Positions 1 through 9,824 of a DNA stretch of 64,000 nt are shown one piece after another. The translations under genes and the position numbers were made by a program. Below the pieces are notes generated by a model. It ran no database searches, was not told the DNA's origin, and was given only the letters and a program-made list of their open reading frames with translations. Each line of letters starts with the position of its first letter. Position 1 is the first letter of the stretch. The stretch is from Acidobacteriota bacterium (GTDB taxonomy: Bacteria > Acidobacteriota > Vicinamibacteria > Vicinamibacterales > JAKQTR01): NCBI GenBank assembly GCA_029562975.1, contig JAKQTR010000038.1:372001-436000 (forward strand), written 5' to 3'.

Positions 1-99
1 AGACCCGACTTCGCCCAGGCCGGCGGCAAGCGGCCCGACAGGCTGGACGACCTGCTCGCAGCCTCCAGGGACGCCGTCGGCCGGATGCTCGGGACCTGA
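1..99 (+). CDS. C-terminal end of an unidentified protein (truncated by window edge)
   Basis: Frame 1 is open from the first base to a TGA at 97-99 and encodes 32 residues ending in a charged, probably helical stretch (DRLDDLLAASRDAVGRML). The tail is too short to assign to a family. It lies 39 bases upstream of the lytic transglycosylase on the same strand, so the two may be co-transcribed. The reading frame is the only evidence; a chance open frame in GC-rich DNA cannot be excluded. Confidence 0.45.
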   Translation, partial: RPDFAQAGGKRPDRLDDLLAASRDAVGRMLGT

Positions 100-138
100 A
101 GTCGCGCCGCCGGAAAGCCGATACGCGGAAGGCAAGCC

Positions 139-840
139 ATGACCGGCGCCAGGATCCGCCGTCTCGCCGCATGCGCCGGCGCGCTCGCCCTGTGGGCGGG
201 CTCTCCGGCCGCGGCCCAGATCTATTCGTTCAAGGACGCCAACGGCAATCAGGTGTTTTCTGACCGGGTGCCGCACGGCGAGTACCGCACCTTCGCGGTA
301 GCCGGCTCCGCGCTCCGCACGACACGCCCCGCCCTCGACGAATTTCGTAATCGGTACGACAGCATTATCGATCTGGAGTCGGCTCGAACCGGCGTCAGGC
401 CGGACCTGGTCCGGGCGGTCATTCAGGTCGAATCGGGGTTCAATCCCCGGGCCCGCTCGCCGAAGGGCGCCATGGGACTCATGCAGCTAATGCCGGAGAC
501 CGCCGCCAGACTGGGAGTCACGAACCCGTACGATCCGGCCCAGAACATCCGCGGAGGCGTTGAGTACCTGAAATCGCTGCTCGACCGCTACCAGGACGAG
601 ACGCTGGCCCTGGCCGCCTACAACGCGGGTCCTGGCGCGGTGGACCGTTACGGCGCAGCCGTGCCGCCCTACCGCGAGACGCGCGAGTATGTCAGCAAGG
701 TGAAGCAGGCCAGTCCCGTGCAGGCTGTGGCCGCGGCCCGCCGCATCATCTACAAGACGCTCGTCCTGGTCGATGGCGAACTCGTGCCCCGCTACTCCGA
801 CACCAAACCGCCGTCGGGCGCCTACGAAGTCGTCCGCTGA
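139..840 (+). CDS. Exported lytic transglycosylase (DUF4124 + SLT domain)
   Basis: A 233-residue periplasmic murein hydrolase of the soluble lytic transglycosylase type, which cleaves the MurNAc-GlcNAc bond and forms 1,6-anhydroMurNAc. A Sec signal peptide occupies residues 1-26, ending AAA-Q. Residues 27-60 resemble the short DUF4124 module ([15 protein letters not shown]) often found in front of SLT domains. The SLT domain follows at about 75-185: catalytic Glu98 in QVESGFNP, then [18 protein letters not shown] and [15 protein letters not shown], all canonical blocks. The length is usual for a single-domain enzyme. AAGG lies a few bases before the ATG. The gene is convergent with the HD-GYP gene. 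Whether it acts in turnover, division or secretion-system assembly cannot be told from the sequence. Confidence 0.9.
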   Translation: MTGARIRRLAACAGALALWAGSPAAAQIYSFKDANGNQVFSDRVPHGEYRTFAVAGSALRTTRPALDEFRNRYDSIIDLESARTGVRPDLVRAVIQVESGFNPRARSPKGAMGLMQLMPETAARLGVTNPYDPAQNIRGGVEYLKSLLDRYQDETLALAAYNAGPGAVDRYGAAVPPYRETREYVSKVKQASPVQAVAAARRIIYKTLVLVDGELVPRYSDTKPPSGAYEVVR

Positions 841-899
841 GCCCGGTTGTCGGCGCGCGCGCCGCGGCGCGCATCAGCCCGCGCCGCAGCCGGTGTCGG

Positions 900-1589
900 T
901 CAACTGAGCGACGCCTTGCAGGACGGCAGGGCCGGCTGCCTGAGGGAGGCGAGCCGGTCGGTGGGCAGCAGGACTTGTCCTTCCGGACGCCGGCAGGCGT
1001 CGGCCGCTTCTTCGCGGCCCAGCGTGAGCATTTCGCGGGGCATCGCCAGGAAGGCGCTGACCACCCAGGGGCAGTGCCTTGCGCCGGCGCCCCGGGCAAT
1101 CCACGCGCGAGCGGCCTCGACCGTCAGGCTCTCGCGACAGCTTCTCGGGCTCGTGAGCGCGTCGAACGCGTCCATCACCGAGACGAGCCGCGCGGTAAAG
1201 GGGATCGCGGGATGTGTCAGCCGGTCCGGATACCCCTGTCCGTCCAGGCGCTCGTGGTGGTGCAGAACGATTGCAGCGACGTCATCATCGAATCCCGAGC
1301 GGCGGCAGATCTCCCGGCCGTGCTCCGGGTGGGCCCTGAAATCGCGCCGCTCCCGGGCGTACGGCCGAGCCGCGTTGCAGAGGGCGCGGCCCGGAGACAC
1401 GAGCTTGCCGACGTCGTGCAGCAGCGCGCCAGTCCGGATGGTCTCGATCAGGCCGCTCGGGAGGCCGAGCTGCACGGCCAGCCTGAGGGAGTATGCGGCG
1501 ACGCGGCGGCAGTGCGCGGCGACGTCCGGTCGGCGGCGATCCAACACCGCCAGCAGCGCGTCCGTGTTCCCGAACTCCGTTTGCAGCAT
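900..1589 (-). CDS. HD-GYP-like phosphohydrolase domain protein
   Basis: A 229-residue protein with an HD-superfamily core of the HD-GYP/HDIG type. The metal-binding segment HDVGK follows a helix beginning HCRRVAAYS. It is followed by the second-half signatures HPEHGREI and HHHERLDGQGYP, then SVMDAFDALTS, all in the order seen in cyclic-di-GMP phosphodiesterases. The GYP motif is complete (DGQGYP). There is no receiver or sensor domain; the protein is the catalytic domain with a Cys-containing tail of about 60 residues. I chose the ATG at 1589 (MLQTEFGN) because the family core begins just after it; an upstream in-frame start at 1625 would add 12 Ala/Gly-rich residues. The likely role is c-di-GMP hydrolysis, by family inference. 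It is divergent from rpsT. Confidence 0.75.
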   Translation of the reverse strand: MLQTEFGNTDALLAVLDRRRPDVAAHCRRVAAYSLRLAVQLGLPSGLIETIRTGALLHDVGKLVSPGRALCNAARPYARERRDFRAHPEHGREICRRSGFDDDVAAIVLHHHERLDGQGYPDRLTHPAIPFTARLVSVMDAFDALTSPRSCRESLTVEAARAWIARGAGARHCPWVVSAFLAMPREMLTLGREEAADACRRPEGQVLLPTDRLASLRQPALPSCKASLS

Positions 1590-1802
1590 GGTCCATCCTG
1601 GCCCGGCCGCCGCGGCGCGCGGCAAGCGGGGCGCCTCGACGACTCAAGGCAAGGTCGGTGCCAGGCGCGGCAGGCCGCCTGCGATGCGCGGGGCTGCGCA
1701 GGACGACGCCAGCCGGCGCAGGGCCTGCGATTGCCGGAGCCACCGCACGCGAGGGCCGCTCCCTCCCTCGGGCGTGGCTCGCGCGAAACCACGTGAAGAT
1801 GG

Positions 1803-1808
1803 TATGAT
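1803..1808 (+). promoter_or_regulatory. Probable -10 element of the rpsT promoter
   Basis: TATGAT matches the sigma-70 -10 consensus at five of six bases and lies 59 bases before the GTG start of rpsT, within the 278-bp gap between the divergent HD-GYP gene and rpsT. No convincing -35 hexamer lies 16-18 bases upstream (the region is CGCGCG-like), so only the -10 is called. Confidence 0.4.
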
Positions 1809-1867
1809 AGGAGATTCGACGGGCTGGCATGGGGTCCGCCCGTGGATCAACCGGCTCAGAGGATACC

Positions 1868-2140
1868 GTGGCAAGTCATGCATCCGCGCTGAAGGCGCAC
1901 CGCCAGAACGTCGCCCGCCGCGAGCGCAACAGGCAGTTCCGCTCCAAGCTCCGCGGGTCGCTTCGCGCCGTCCGGGCCCTCGTCGACCAGGACGAGTTCG
2001 AGAAGGCCAGGACCCAGCTGAAAGGCACCATCTCCCTGATCGACCGAATGGTGGCGAAGGGCGTGATTCACAAGAACGCGGCGGCGCGGTACAAGTCGCG
2101 ACTGCAGAAGCGGGCCAGCGCCGCCAAGGCGACGACGTAG
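1868..2140 (+). CDS. rpsT: 30S ribosomal protein S20
   Basis: A 90-residue primary 16S rRNA-binding protein of the small subunit. The start is the GTG at 1868: AGAGGA sits four bases upstream, and the protein then begins VASHASALKAHRQN, matching the family N-terminus. Upstream in-frame starts would add an unrelated GSARGSTGSED tail. Typical S20 features are the basic helix RRERNRQFRSKLR, a second helix ending KGTISLIDRM, and the C-terminal signature KGVIHKNAAARYKSRLQKR. It is monocistronic, with a -10 element at 1803 and a terminator hairpin nine bases after the stop. It is convergent with holA. Confidence 0.95.
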   Translation: MASHASALKAHRQNVARRERNRQFRSKLRGSLRAVRALVDQDEFEKARTQLKGTISLIDRMVAKGVIHKNAAARYKSRLQKRASAAKATT

Positions 2141-2148
2141 GCACTCCC

Positions 2149-2172
2149 GCGGGGCGTCCTTCTGCGCCCCGC
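2149..2172. terminator. Hairpin terminator between convergent rpsT and holA
   Basis: An uninterrupted 8-bp GC stem, GCGGGGCG (2149-2156) and CGCCCCGC (2165-2172), encloses an 8-base loop. It occupies nearly all of the 36-bp gap between the rpsT stop and the holA stop. The downstream side is pyrimidine-rich (CTCTCTAC) rather than a true T-run, so it may terminate weakly or protect 3' ends in both directions. Confidence 0.6.
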
Positions 2173-2176
2173 CTCT

Positions 2177-3181
2177 CTACCCGCACAACTCGACGACTAG
2201 CCGCTCGAGGAGGACTCGGGGGTCGCCGCCCGAGGTTTTCAGGGCGAGGTCCGTCCTGAAGACAGCTTCGATCGCGGTTCTGACCCGAGAGTCCGGGGCC
2301 TTGTCGCGCGCGTACCAGGCGAGCTGGCCGAGGATCATGTACGGGGCCTCGCCCTCGCCCAGCTTCAGGGCCAGCTGCCGCAGGGCCGCGGCGGCGTCTC
2401 GGCGCTGGATGGCGTTTGTCATCGCCCACGTGTTCTGGGTCGTGGGCGCGCCGGCGATCTCCCGGACGGCCGCCTCGGTGATGATGCCCTCGCCCGACGC
2501 GAACAGGAGGGCGCGCTCGAATTCCGTCCGCAGGCGGCCGATGTCGCCGCCGGACAGCTCGGCCAGCAGCTCCGCCGCGGCACGCTCCACGCGGACGCCC
2601 TCGCCCGCCGCGGCATCCTTCACCCACGCCACGGCCTGCTCGGCGCCGGCCAGCGGATCGCACGGCACGACGGCCGCCGTCCTCTCGATGAGTTTGACCG
2701 CCTTGAGGCCCGCCTTGAGCGTCTCCCCCGCCACGAAGATGAGCGCGCAATCGGGAGACGGAGCGTCGAGGTAGGCCTCGAGCGCCGCCAGTTCGGCCTC
2801 ACCGGCGGCGGCCGGCCGCCGTCCGCGCTTCGCCTGCCCACGCGGCTCGGGCGCGGAGCCCTCGTCATCGCCCTGGCGGAACACGTCCATCAGCTTCTCG
2901 GCACGGGCGACCACTGCGACGCGGCGCGGCGCGAGCATGGGCGGCGTCCGAACCACTTGCATCAGGCCCCAGAACTGCCTCCGCGCCTCCTCCCGGGAGT
3001 CGGCCGGATAGATCTTGTCGACGTTGAACGGACGGAGTGCCTCCTCGATCGTGCCGATGGTGCGGGCCACGATCTCGGCCTTCATCTGATCGTCCGGCCC
3101 CGTGAGCAGGCAGACGGGCCTGACGCGGCCGGCGGAAATCTCCTGGAGCAGCCGGGCGGGCGTGACGAGCGATGCGGCCAC
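2177..3181 (-). CDS. holA: DNA polymerase III delta subunit
   Basis: A 334-residue clamp-loader delta subunit, the wrench that opens the beta sliding clamp. The N-terminal AAA-like domain begins with the family block VCLLTGPDDQMKAEIVART, and the clamp-contact region DADSREEA...RTPPMLAPRRVAVV follows the usual delta pattern. The C-terminal collar helices contain NTWAMTNAIQRRDAAAALRQ. As usual for delta, there is no intact Walker A. A low-complexity KRGRRPAAAGEAE insert lies at about residues 115-130. The start is GTG at 3181. It is last in leuS-lptE-holA, 16 bases after lptE, the same synteny as in Escherichia coli. Confidence 0.92.
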   Translation of the reverse strand: MAASLVTPARLLQEISAGRVRPVCLLTGPDDQMKAEIVARTIGTIEEALRPFNVDKIYPADSREEARRQFWGLMQVVRTPPMLAPRRVAVVARAEKLMDVFRQGDDEGSAPEPRGQAKRGRRPAAAGEAELAALEAYLDAPSPDCALIFVAGETLKAGLKAVKLIERTAAVVPCDPLAGAEQAVAWVKDAAAGEGVRVERAAAELLAELSGGDIGRLRTEFERALLFASGEGIITEAAVREIAGAPTTQNTWAMTNAIQRRDAAAALRQLALKLGEGEAPYMILGQLAWYARDKAPDSRVRTAIEAVFRTDLALKTSGGDPRVLLERLVVELCG

Positions 3182-3197
3182 AGGGCACCGTCCGGGC

Positions 3198-3734
3198 CTA
3201 GAAGGCCTCGAGGATCGCGCTGACGACCGACCGCGCGAAGTCGTTGGCCACGCGTTCCAGCGCGTTGGACCCCTGTCCGAAGAACGCCGACGGGTTGCCG
3301 GCCTGCGTGTCCGCCGGCAGTTCGTACTCCTCGCGGTACACCATCGACGGGTTCTCCCAGAGCGTCTTGTTCGTCGTGAGATCGACGAACTCGATCCGCG
3401 TGTTCACGACCACCGTGTAGCGCGTGGCCTGCTGCGATTCGTTGAAGGTCGACGGGACGAGGGACATCGAGGTGATCGTGCCTCGGAGGACGGCGTCCAC
3501 GCCGGTGTCCTGCGGCAGGACCCGGTAGCGCCCGCGGCCGATGAACTCGCTTCGCACGCGCTCCGAAAACCGGCGTTCGACGTCGGGGTACGAGGTCTGA
3601 TTCACGAACTCCGGCACGCCGATCACGCGGATGTAGGAGGGAAGGAACGACCCGCGGCCCGCAAGCGAATAGCCGCACGCCACAGGCGCCAGGGCGAGCA
3701 GGACGGCGAGCAGGACGGCGGGCGCACGTCGCAT
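3198..3734 (-). CDS. lptE: LPS-assembly lipoprotein LptE
   Basis: A 178-residue lipoprotein that plugs the LptD barrel in the outer membrane and helps insert lipopolysaccharide. The signal sequence ends in the lipobox LAPVACGYS, with the lipidated Cys at residue 20, and CGY directly after cleavage is characteristic of LptE. The body shows the family pattern: SYIRVIGVPEFVNQT, RFSERVRSEFI, VDAVLRGTITSM and a C-terminal helix RVANDFARSVVSAI. The length fits. It is seven bases downstream of leuS and upstream of holA, the conserved leuS-lptE-holA arrangement. Its presence implies LPS or a related lipid-A-based outer leaflet. Confidence 0.85.
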   Translation of the reverse strand: MRRAPAVLLAVLLALAPVACGYSLAGRGSFLPSYIRVIGVPEFVNQTSYPDVERRFSERVRSEFIGRGRYRVLPQDTGVDAVLRGTITSMSLVPSTFNESQQATRYTVVVNTRIEFVDLTTNKTLWENPSMVYREEYELPADTQAGNPSAFFGQGSNALERVANDFARSVVSAILEAF

Positions 3735-3741
3735 GGGACGC

Positions 3742-6264
3742 CTACCTGACCACGAGGTTGACGAGCCTGCCTCCGGCCACGATGACCTTCACGAGCGTCT
3801 TCCCGGTCACGTGGGCGGCCACTGCAGGGTCCGCCAGGGCCGCGGCGCGGATGTCGTCCTCCGCGCAGTCGGCGGGCACCACGACGCGGCCCCTGAGCCT
3901 TCCGTTCACCTGCACCGGCACGACCGCTTCTTCCGCCCTGGCGACGTCCGGGTCGAACGACGGCCACGGCGCGAACGCGATGCCGCCTTCGTGGCCCAGC
4001 TGCTCCCACCACTCCTCGGCCACGTGCGGCGTGAAGGGCGCGAGCATCAGCACGAGCGTCTCAATCGCCTCCTTCAGCACCGCGAGCGAGGCCGGCCGGG
4101 GCGCGGAGCCGGAGGCGGCCACGGGCTCGGCGAAGAGGTAGATCTCGTTCACGAGTTCCATCAGCGCGGACACGGCGGTGTTGAGGTGCACGCGCGGATC
4201 GAGGTCCTGGGTCACGCGCCGGATCGTGTCGTGCGTCTTGCGGCGCAGCGCGCGCTCGGCGCCGGTCAGTTCGCCGGCCTCCGCGGCGGCCGGCGCGGCC
4301 GCGGCCGCGCCCCTCCACTGCTGAACGAGGCGCCACACGCGGGCGATGAACCGGTACGCGCCCTCGAGCCCCGCATCCGTCCACTCGACGTCCTTCTCCG
4401 GAGGCGCCACGAACATGACGTAGAGGCGCAGGGCGTCGGCCCCGAACCTCGCAATCATGTCGTCCGGATCGACGACGTTGCCCTTCGACTTGGACATGAC
4501 CATGCCGTCCTTGTGCACCATGCCCTGCGTCAGGAGGCGCGCGAACGGCTCGGCGTGGGTCACCAGGCCCAGGTCCCGGAAGACCCGCGCGAAGAAGCGA
4601 GAGTAGATGAGGTGCAGGATGGCGTGCTCGACGCCCCCGCTGTAGAAATCCACCGGCGCCCAGTAGGCAACGGCAGCCGGATCGAACGGAAGCTCCTTGT
4701 TGGAGGCGTCGCAGAACCGATAGAAGTACCAGGACGAGTCCACGAAGGTGTCCATCGTGTCCGTCTCGCGCCGCGCCGGCGCCCCGCACGCCGGGCAGGC
4801 GACGTTCACGAATTCCGGCACGCTGGCCAGCGGCGAGTCACCGCGCCCAGTGAACTCGGCCACCATCGGCAGCTCGACCGGCAGTTCATCGTCGGGTACG
4901 GGAACGAGGCCGCAGGAGGGGCAATGCACGATCGGGATAGGCGTCCCCCAGTAGCGCTGCCGCGAGATGCCCCAGTCCTTCAGGCGGAACTGGACGCTGC
5001 GGGAGCCGGCTCCGCGGCGCTCGGCCCGCTCTGTCATGACGTCGATGGCCTCGGTCGACCACAGGCCGTCGAATTCGCCCGAGTTGACGAGGCGGCCGGG
5101 CCCTTCGTAGGCCGCCGTCATCGACGCGGAGTCGAGTTCCTGCGCCCCGTCACCGTCCGGCTGGATGACGACGCGGATCGGCAGCCCGTACTTGCGGGCG
5201 AACTCGAAGTCGCGCTGGTCGTGGGCCGGCACCGCCTGCACGGCCCCGGTGCCGTATTCACCCAGGACGAAATTGGCGATCCAGATCGGCACGCGCTCGC
5301 CGGTGAACGGATTGACGGCGAGTCGGCCCGTGTCGAAGCCCTCCTTCTCCACGTCGCCTTTCAGCCGGGCGCCCCGATCCTGGCGCCGGAACCGCTGGGC
5401 GGCCTCGCGGATCGCCGCCGGATCGCCCGACTCGGCCGCAAAGCGCTCGACGAGATCGTGCTCGGGAGCCAAGAGGACGAAGGTCGCGCCGAAGATCGTA
5501 TCGATGCGGGTGGTGAACACCTCGATGTCGCCTGCCGTCCCTGACCCGGACCGATCCACCAGCGGAAACCGGACGCGCGCGCCCTCCGAGCGCCCGATCC
5601 AGTTCCGCTGCATCGTCAGGACCTTCTCGGGCCAGTCGGCCAGCCCGTCGATGGCCGCGAGCAGCTCGTCCGCGTAGTGGGTGATGCGCAGGAACCACTG
5701 CTCGAGATCGCGGGTCGTGACCTGGGTCTGGCAGCGCCAGCAGCCGCCGTCCACGACCTGTTCGTTCGCCAGCACCGTCCGGCAGGACGAGCACCAGTTC
5801 ACGGTGGACCGTCTGCGGTACGCGAGGCCGCGCTCGAACATCCGGAGGAACAGCCACTGGTTCCACGTGTAGTACTCGGGCAGGCAGGTGGCGATCTCGC
5901 GCTCCCAGGCGTAGCTGATGCCGAGCCGCTGCAGCTGGCCCTTCATATGCGCGATGTTGGCGAGCGTCGAGGCCTTCGGGTGGATGCCGTCCTTGATGGC
6001 CGCGTTCTCGGCGGGCAGCCCGAAGGCATCCCAGCCGAACGGGTGCAGGACGTTGAACCCGCGCATCCGCTTCACGCGCGCCATGACGTCGCCGATCATG
6101 TAGTTGCGCACGTGGCCGACGTGGGCGTGCCCGGACGGGTATGCGAACATCTCGAGGCAATAGAACTTGGGCTTGGACGGGTCCTCGGTCGCCTCGAAGA
6201 CGCGGCCGGCCCTCCAGCGCTCCTGCCACTTCCTCTCGATGGTCTGCGGCGTGTACTCGGTCAT
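3742..6264 (-). CDS. leuS: Leucyl-tRNA synthetase
   Basis: An 840-residue class I aminoacyl-tRNA synthetase that charges tRNA-Leu. The HIGH-type motif HVGH is at residues 48-51 in [13 protein letters not shown], and the KMSKS motif is MSKSK at 590-594. Between them lie a CP1 editing domain ([15 protein letters not shown], then [15 protein letters not shown]) and two Cys pairs (CSSCR...CWRC and CPSCG...CPACG) typical of bacterial enzymes. The C-terminal anticodon-binding domain ends in the [15 protein letters not shown] block. The start is ATG at 6264; further upstream in-frame codons encode an unrelated Ala-rich tail and would cover the promoter. A perfect TATAAT ends only nine bases before the ATG, so the mRNA may be almost leaderless. 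First gene of leuS-lptE-holA. Confidence 0.96.
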   Translation of the reverse strand: MTEYTPQTIERKWQERWRAGRVFEATEDPSKPKFYCLEMFAYPSGHAHVGHVRNYMIGDVMARVKRMRGFNVLHPFGWDAFGLPAENAAIKDGIHPKASTLANIAHMKGQLQRLGISYAWEREIATCLPEYYTWNQWLFLRMFERGLAYRRRSTVNWCSSCRTVLANEQVVDGGCWRCQTQVTTRDLEQWFLRITHYADELLAAIDGLADWPEKVLTMQRNWIGRSEGARVRFPLVDRSGSGTAGDIEVFTTRIDTIFGATFVLLAPEHDLVERFAAESGDPAAIREAAQRFRRQDRGARLKGDVEKEGFDTGRLAVNPFTGERVPIWIANFVLGEYGTGAVQAVPAHDQRDFEFARKYGLPIRVVIQPDGDGAQELDSASMTAAYEGPGRLVNSGEFDGLWSTEAIDVMTERAERRGAGSRSVQFRLKDWGISRQRYWGTPIPIVHCPSCGLVPVPDDELPVELPMVAEFTGRGDSPLASVPEFVNVACPACGAPARRETDTMDTFVDSSWYFYRFCDASNKELPFDPAAVAYWAPVDFYSGGVEHAILHLIYSRFFARVFRDLGLVTHAEPFARLLTQGMVHKDGMVMSKSKGNVVDPDDMIARFGADALRLYVMFVAPPEKDVEWTDAGLEGAYRFIARVWRLVQQWRGAAAAAPAAAEAGELTGAERALRRKTHDTIRRVTQDLDPRVHLNTAVSALMELVNEIYLFAEPVAASGSAPRPASLAVLKEAIETLVLMLAPFTPHVAEEWWEQLGHEGGIAFAPWPSFDPDVARAEEAVVPVQVNGRLRGRVVVPADCAEDDIRAAALADPAVAAHVTGKTLVKVIVAGGRLVNLVVR

Positions 6265-6273
6265 ATCCGCACG

Positions 6274-6279
6274 ATTATA
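6274..6279 (-). promoter_or_regulatory. -10 element (TATAAT) of the leuS promoter
   Basis: A perfect TATAAT followed by C, read on the minus strand, ends nine bases before the leuS ATG. A start site about seven bases downstream would leave a leader of only a few bases, and no Shine-Dalgarno sequence is visible before the ATG. No -35 consensus lies 16-18 bases upstream. Confidence 0.6.
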
Positions 6280-6343
6280 GCCCACGGAGGCTGACGCCCC
6301 GGCCGCCGCAGGGCGGGTTCGGCTGGCGGCCGACGCGTGCGGC

Positions 6344-7027
6344 TCAGGCGCCGCCGTGCGCCAGCGACGCGGCGCGGACGGCGAGGACGCCAAGGTCGGC
6401 TTCGAGGCGCAGACGGACCCGCTCCCGTTCGTCGTCCGGCAAGCCGGGCGGCACGAAGACCGGCGCTCCGATCACGAGCGCCACGCGGCTGAACGGCTTG
6501 GCGATCTGCGTCCGGTCCCAGCTCGGCAGCTCCCACGCGCAGGAAGCCTCGGCGTGGCACGGCAGCAGGGGCGCGCCGGTGGCGCCGGCGAGCCACACCG
6601 CGCCCGGCTTGGCGATGCGGGCAGGCCCGCGAGGACCGTCGAGCGTGAAGGCCGTCGAGCGGCCCCGCCGGATCTCCCTCATCAGCTGCCGCAGGGCCGC
6701 GCGCGCGTTCCGGGAACTGGATCCCCGGGCCGTGCGGTACCCGAACCTCGTGATGGTGCGGGTGATCCACTCGCCGTCGAAGTTCTCGCTCGTCAGCGCC
6801 ACAAGGCCGCGCCGGCGGAAGTACAGCATCAGGGGCAGGATGCGGCCGTGCCACAGCGAGAGCACGAACGGCTGCCCGGCGGCGGCGAGGGCGTCCAGAT
6901 GCTCGCGCCCCTCGACCCGCCAGCGGTAGGTCCGGCAGATCGCCGCGGTGACGGGATACAACAGGCCGGCGATGGCGGCCACCTCGAGCCGCTTGGCGCG
7001 GGAGCCCCGCCAGCCCGGCGCAGTCAC
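6344..7027 (-). CDS. Lysophospholipid/lipid-A type acyltransferase, DUF374 family
   Basis: A 227-residue membrane-associated acyltransferase of the DUF374 group, related to LpxL and PlsC enzymes. Visible blocks are [16 protein letters not shown] (the His-containing acceptor motif), the segment around [17 protein letters not shown], and [20 protein letters not shown], which is the DGPRGP signature of the family. It starts at GTG 7027 in a GTGA overlap with the stop of the upstream oxidoreductase gene, so it is translationally coupled and last in the fab-etf operon. The acyl donor and acceptor cannot be read from the sequence; a role in lipid A or phospholipid acylation is inferred from the family and the neighbouring acpP and fab genes. 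Confidence 0.75.
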   Translation of the reverse strand: MTAPGWRGSRAKRLEVAAIAGLLYPVTAAICRTYRWRVEGREHLDALAAAGQPFVLSLWHGRILPLMLYFRRRGLVALTSENFDGEWITRTITRFGYRTARGSSSRNARAALRQLMREIRRGRSTAFTLDGPRGPARIAKPGAVWLAGATGAPLLPCHAEASCAWELPSWDRTQIAKPFSRVALVIGAPVFVPPGLPDDERERVRLRLEADLGVLAVRAASLAHGGA

Positions 7028-8871
7028 GGGCACCGCAGCGGCCCGCCCGTGGCGCGATCGAGGCGCCCGTTGACGAAGGCCATGAGGTCGGCGAACTCGG
7101 CTCTGGCCCCGCTGCTCGCCTGCGCGCCCTTCAGCATGATCGCGCAGAACGGACACGCCGTCACGACAAGCGGCGCGCCGGTGCGGACGAGCTGATCGAG
7201 CCGGGCCTGGCTGATGCGCGTGCCGTCTTCGCGCTCCTCGAACAAGAGGCCGCCTCCCGCGCCGCAGCAGAAGGGGTTGGCCCCGTGCCGCTCCGGCTCC
7301 ACGGGCGTCGCGCCGAATCGCGCGAGCAGGTCCCGCGGCGCCTCCGTCACGCCGGCGTACCGCGCCAGGTAGCACGGGTCGTGATAGACGACAGGCTCGT
7401 CCCCCGCCGCGTGCAGGCCGCGCGTCAGTCCGGCGACGAACGCCGCCGAGTGCACGACCTCGGCGGCGAACCCGAACTCGCGGTAGTCCACGTCCAGGGT
7501 CCGCAGGCAGTGCGGGCACGAGGTGAGGATCCTGGTGACGCCGGCCTCCGCAAAGGCCTCGAGGTTGGCCCTGGCCAGCTCCTGGAACTGGTAGTCGTTG
7601 CCCGTCCGCTTGGCGACGTCGCCCGTGCAGCGCTCCTTCGCGAGCACGCCGAAGGTGACGCCGAAGGCGCGCAGGATGTCGAACAGGGCGCGCAGGGACT
7701 TCTGGAAGTCGGCCTCGAAGGCGCCGGCGCAGCCGAGCCACACGAGGTACTCGTGCCGCGACGCGTCGAAGATCTCCAGGCCCGCCGACTGCACGAACTT
7801 CTGCCGGAGGTCCGCGGGCAGGCCCCAGATGTTGCCCCGCCGATCGAGGTGGTTGTACACGGCGGCCAGCGCATCGGGCGCCTCGCCGTTCGAAACCAGC
7901 CCGCGCCGCGCTCCGATGACGAGCGGCAGGTGCTCGACCCCCAGCGGGCACGCCGCCTCGCAGGCGCCGCACGTCGTGCACTGCCACAGCTCCGCCGTCC
8001 CGAGGACGTCGCCCAGCTTGGCGTCCAGCCTCCGGGCCAGCAGCGCGTTCTCGGTGCGCAGCACGAGCGCCTTGGGATCGAGCGCTTTCCCCGTCGCGCG
8101 GGCCGGACAGTCGTCCAGGCAGCGTCCGCACTCCACGCACGTGAACGCGTCGATCACCTGCTTGCGCTCGGCGTCGCCCAGGGTCTCGAGGCCCACGTCC
8201 TCCGCCTCGAGGTCGAGGTTCGGCACGGTGCCGAGGCCGGGCGACCGCAGGTACACGGTCAGGGGCGACAGCAGCAGATGGAGGTGCTTCGACCCCGGGA
8301 TGAGCACGAGAAACCCGAGAATGACCAGCGCGTGGACCCACCAGTTCACGCGGGCGGCCGCTCCGTCCTTCACCGCGAACCCCAGCAGGAAGGTCACCAT
8401 CAGGGTCAGGATGAAGCCGCCGATCACGACGGACTCGATGGATACGCGGTCGCCGAGCGCTGCGGGCCGAACAGCCACGCGCCGGACGATGAGAGCGGTG
8501 ATCCCCGCGGCGACAAGCAGCGCGAAGGGCGCCAGCGCCAGCGAGTAGAGGCGAAAGACCCGCGTGCCCGTCCAGTCGGCCAGGCCCAGGCCCGCGAGGA
8601 TTTCGACGAGCGTGTAGAGCGCGAACGCGGCGAACCCCCAGAACACCGCCAGGTGCGCGAGTCCCACCAGGGGACGGCCGCTGATGGTGCGGGACTGGAA
8701 GACAACCTCGGCCAGCACCCGCCGCAGCCGGAGGCCGGTCTCGGCGTCTGCCACCCGGAGGTTGTCGCGCGCCCGCATCACCAGCCGGGCGCGGACGCAC
8801 ACCTGCGCGGCGAAGGCGGCGAGGGATCCGAAGACGAGGATGCGGAAGATCCAGGTCTCGGCGGTATGCAC
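7024..8871 (-). CDS. Membrane-bound ETF:(mena)quinone oxidoreductase, Fe-S/CCG type
   Basis: A 615-residue membrane protein with two parts. Residues 1-230 form an NarI-like cytochrome b region with about five or six helices and several His residues suitable as haem ligands. Residues 240-310 carry two 4Fe-4S motifs (C245, C248, C251, C255 and C298, C301, C304, C308), followed by two HdrD/GlpC-type CCG domains (WLGCAGAFE; HDPCYLARY with NPFCCGAGGG; TACPFC). This matches the DUF224 proteins described as EMO, which pass electrons from reduced ETF to menaquinone. It directly follows etfB-etfA, and its GTG start overlaps the etfA stop by one base (TAGTG). The quinone type and direction of flow are inferred. 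Confidence 0.85.
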   Translation of the reverse strand: MHTAETWIFRILVFGSLAAFAAQVCVRARLVMRARDNLRVADAETGLRLRRVLAEVVFQSRTISGRPLVGLAHLAVFWGFAAFALYTLVEILAGLGLADWTGTRVFRLYSLALAPFALLVAAGITALIVRRVAVRPAALGDRVSIESVVIGGFILTLMVTFLLGFAVKDGAAARVNWWVHALVILGFLVLIPGSKHLHLLLSPLTVYLRSPGLGTVPNLDLEAEDVGLETLGDAERKQVIDAFTCVECGRCLDDCPARATGKALDPKALVLRTENALLARRLDAKLGDVLGTAELWQCTTCGACEAACPLGVEHLPLVIGARRGLVSNGEAPDALAAVYNHLDRRGNIWGLPADLRQKFVQSAGLEIFDASRHEYLVWLGCAGAFEADFQKSLRALFDILRAFGVTFGVLAKERCTGDVAKRTGNDYQFQELARANLEAFAEAGVTRILTSCPHCLRTLDVDYREFGFAAEVVHSAAFVAGLTRGLHAAGDEPVVYHDPCYLARYAGVTEAPRDLLARFGATPVEPERHGANPFCCGAGGGLLFEEREDGTRISQARLDQLVRTGAPLVVTACPFCAIMLKGAQASSGARAEFADLMAFVNGRLDRATGGPLRCP

Positions 8872-9824
8872 TACCCCTTGAGCTCCTTGACGACGGCCGG
8901 GACGATGTCGAGGAGGTCGCCCGATACGCCGTAGTCGGCGATCTCGAAGATCGGGGCCTCCGGGTCCTTGTTGACGGCCACGATCGTGCGGGCGCCCTTC
9001 ATGCCGACGAGGTGCTGGATCGCGCCGGAAATCCCGAGCGCCACGTAGAGCTTCGGCGCCACGGTCTGGCCCGAACTGCCGATCTGGCGGTCCATCGGCA
9101 GCCATCCGGCGTCGCAAATCGGGCGGGACGCGCCAATCTCGGCCTCGAGGGCCGCCGCCAGCTCGGTCGCAAGGGCGAGCTGCTCCCGCTCTTTGATGCC
9201 GCGCCCGACGGCGACAATGCGCTCCGCCTGGCTCAGGTCCACGGCTTGCCGGGACTCGCGGAACGGCGCCTCTGGCCGCTGCCTGATCGAGCCTGGATCC
9301 ACCGCCGCCTCCACGAGGCGGATTGGCGCGGGCTGCGCGCGTCTCGCGAGCGAGTCCGCCCGCACGGCGCCGGCCTGGAACGCGGCGATCGCGGGCCCGT
9401 CGGCCACGACGTCGGCCAGCAGCCTGCCCTGGAAGACGGGCCTGACATACACGCGGCCGGACTCCCCGGATTTCACCGCGATGCAGTCGGTGACGAGCGG
9501 GCGGCCGGTTCGGACGGCCAGCGCGGGCGCCAGGTCCCGCGCCTGATACGTGTGCGCCAGGTACACCTCGTCCGGCTGCTCCGCGTCGATCACCTGAGCC
9601 AGAGCCGCCACGAAGCCGTCCTGCGTGTACGACTCGAGGGCGGGAGCCTCGACGCGCAGCACCTCGGCGACGTCGGCCGACGCGAGCGCCGCGGCCGAAG
9701 CCGACGTCTCGGCGCCCACCACGGCCACCTTCACCGGGCCGCCGGCCTGCTGAGCCGCAGCGACCGTCTCCCAGGTGAGCGGATGCAGGCCACCGCCGCG
9801 CTCCTCGGCAACGACGAGAATCAT
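8871..9824 (-). CDS. etfA: Electron transfer flavoprotein alpha subunit
   Basis: A 317-residue FAD-binding subunit of ETF, which collects electrons from acyl-CoA dehydrogenases. The C-terminal FAD domain has the family signature: [19 protein letters not shown], then [19 protein letters not shown] and [19 protein letters not shown]. The N-terminal half is the usual adenine-nucleotide-hydrolase-like fold beginning [11 protein letters not shown]. The ATG at 9824 overlaps the etfB stop by four bases (ATGA). The downstream gene is the ETF:quinone oxidoreductase, so the whole electron path from soluble ETF to the membrane is in one transcription unit. Confidence 0.95.
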   Translation of the reverse strand: MILVVAEERGGGLHPLTWETVAAAQQAGGPVKVAVVGAETSASAAALASADVAEVLRVEAPALESYTQDGFVAALAQVIDAEQPDEVYLAHTYQARDLAPALAVRTGRPLVTDCIAVKSGESGRVYVRPVFQGRLLADVVADGPAIAAFQAGAVRADSLARRAQPAPIRLVEAAVDPGSIRQRPEAPFRESRQAVDLSQAERIVAVGRGIKEREQLALATELAAALEAEIGASRPICDAGWLPMDRQIGSSGQTVAPKLYVALGISGAIQHLVGMKGARTIVAVNKDPEAPIFEIADYGVSGDLLDIVPAVVKELKG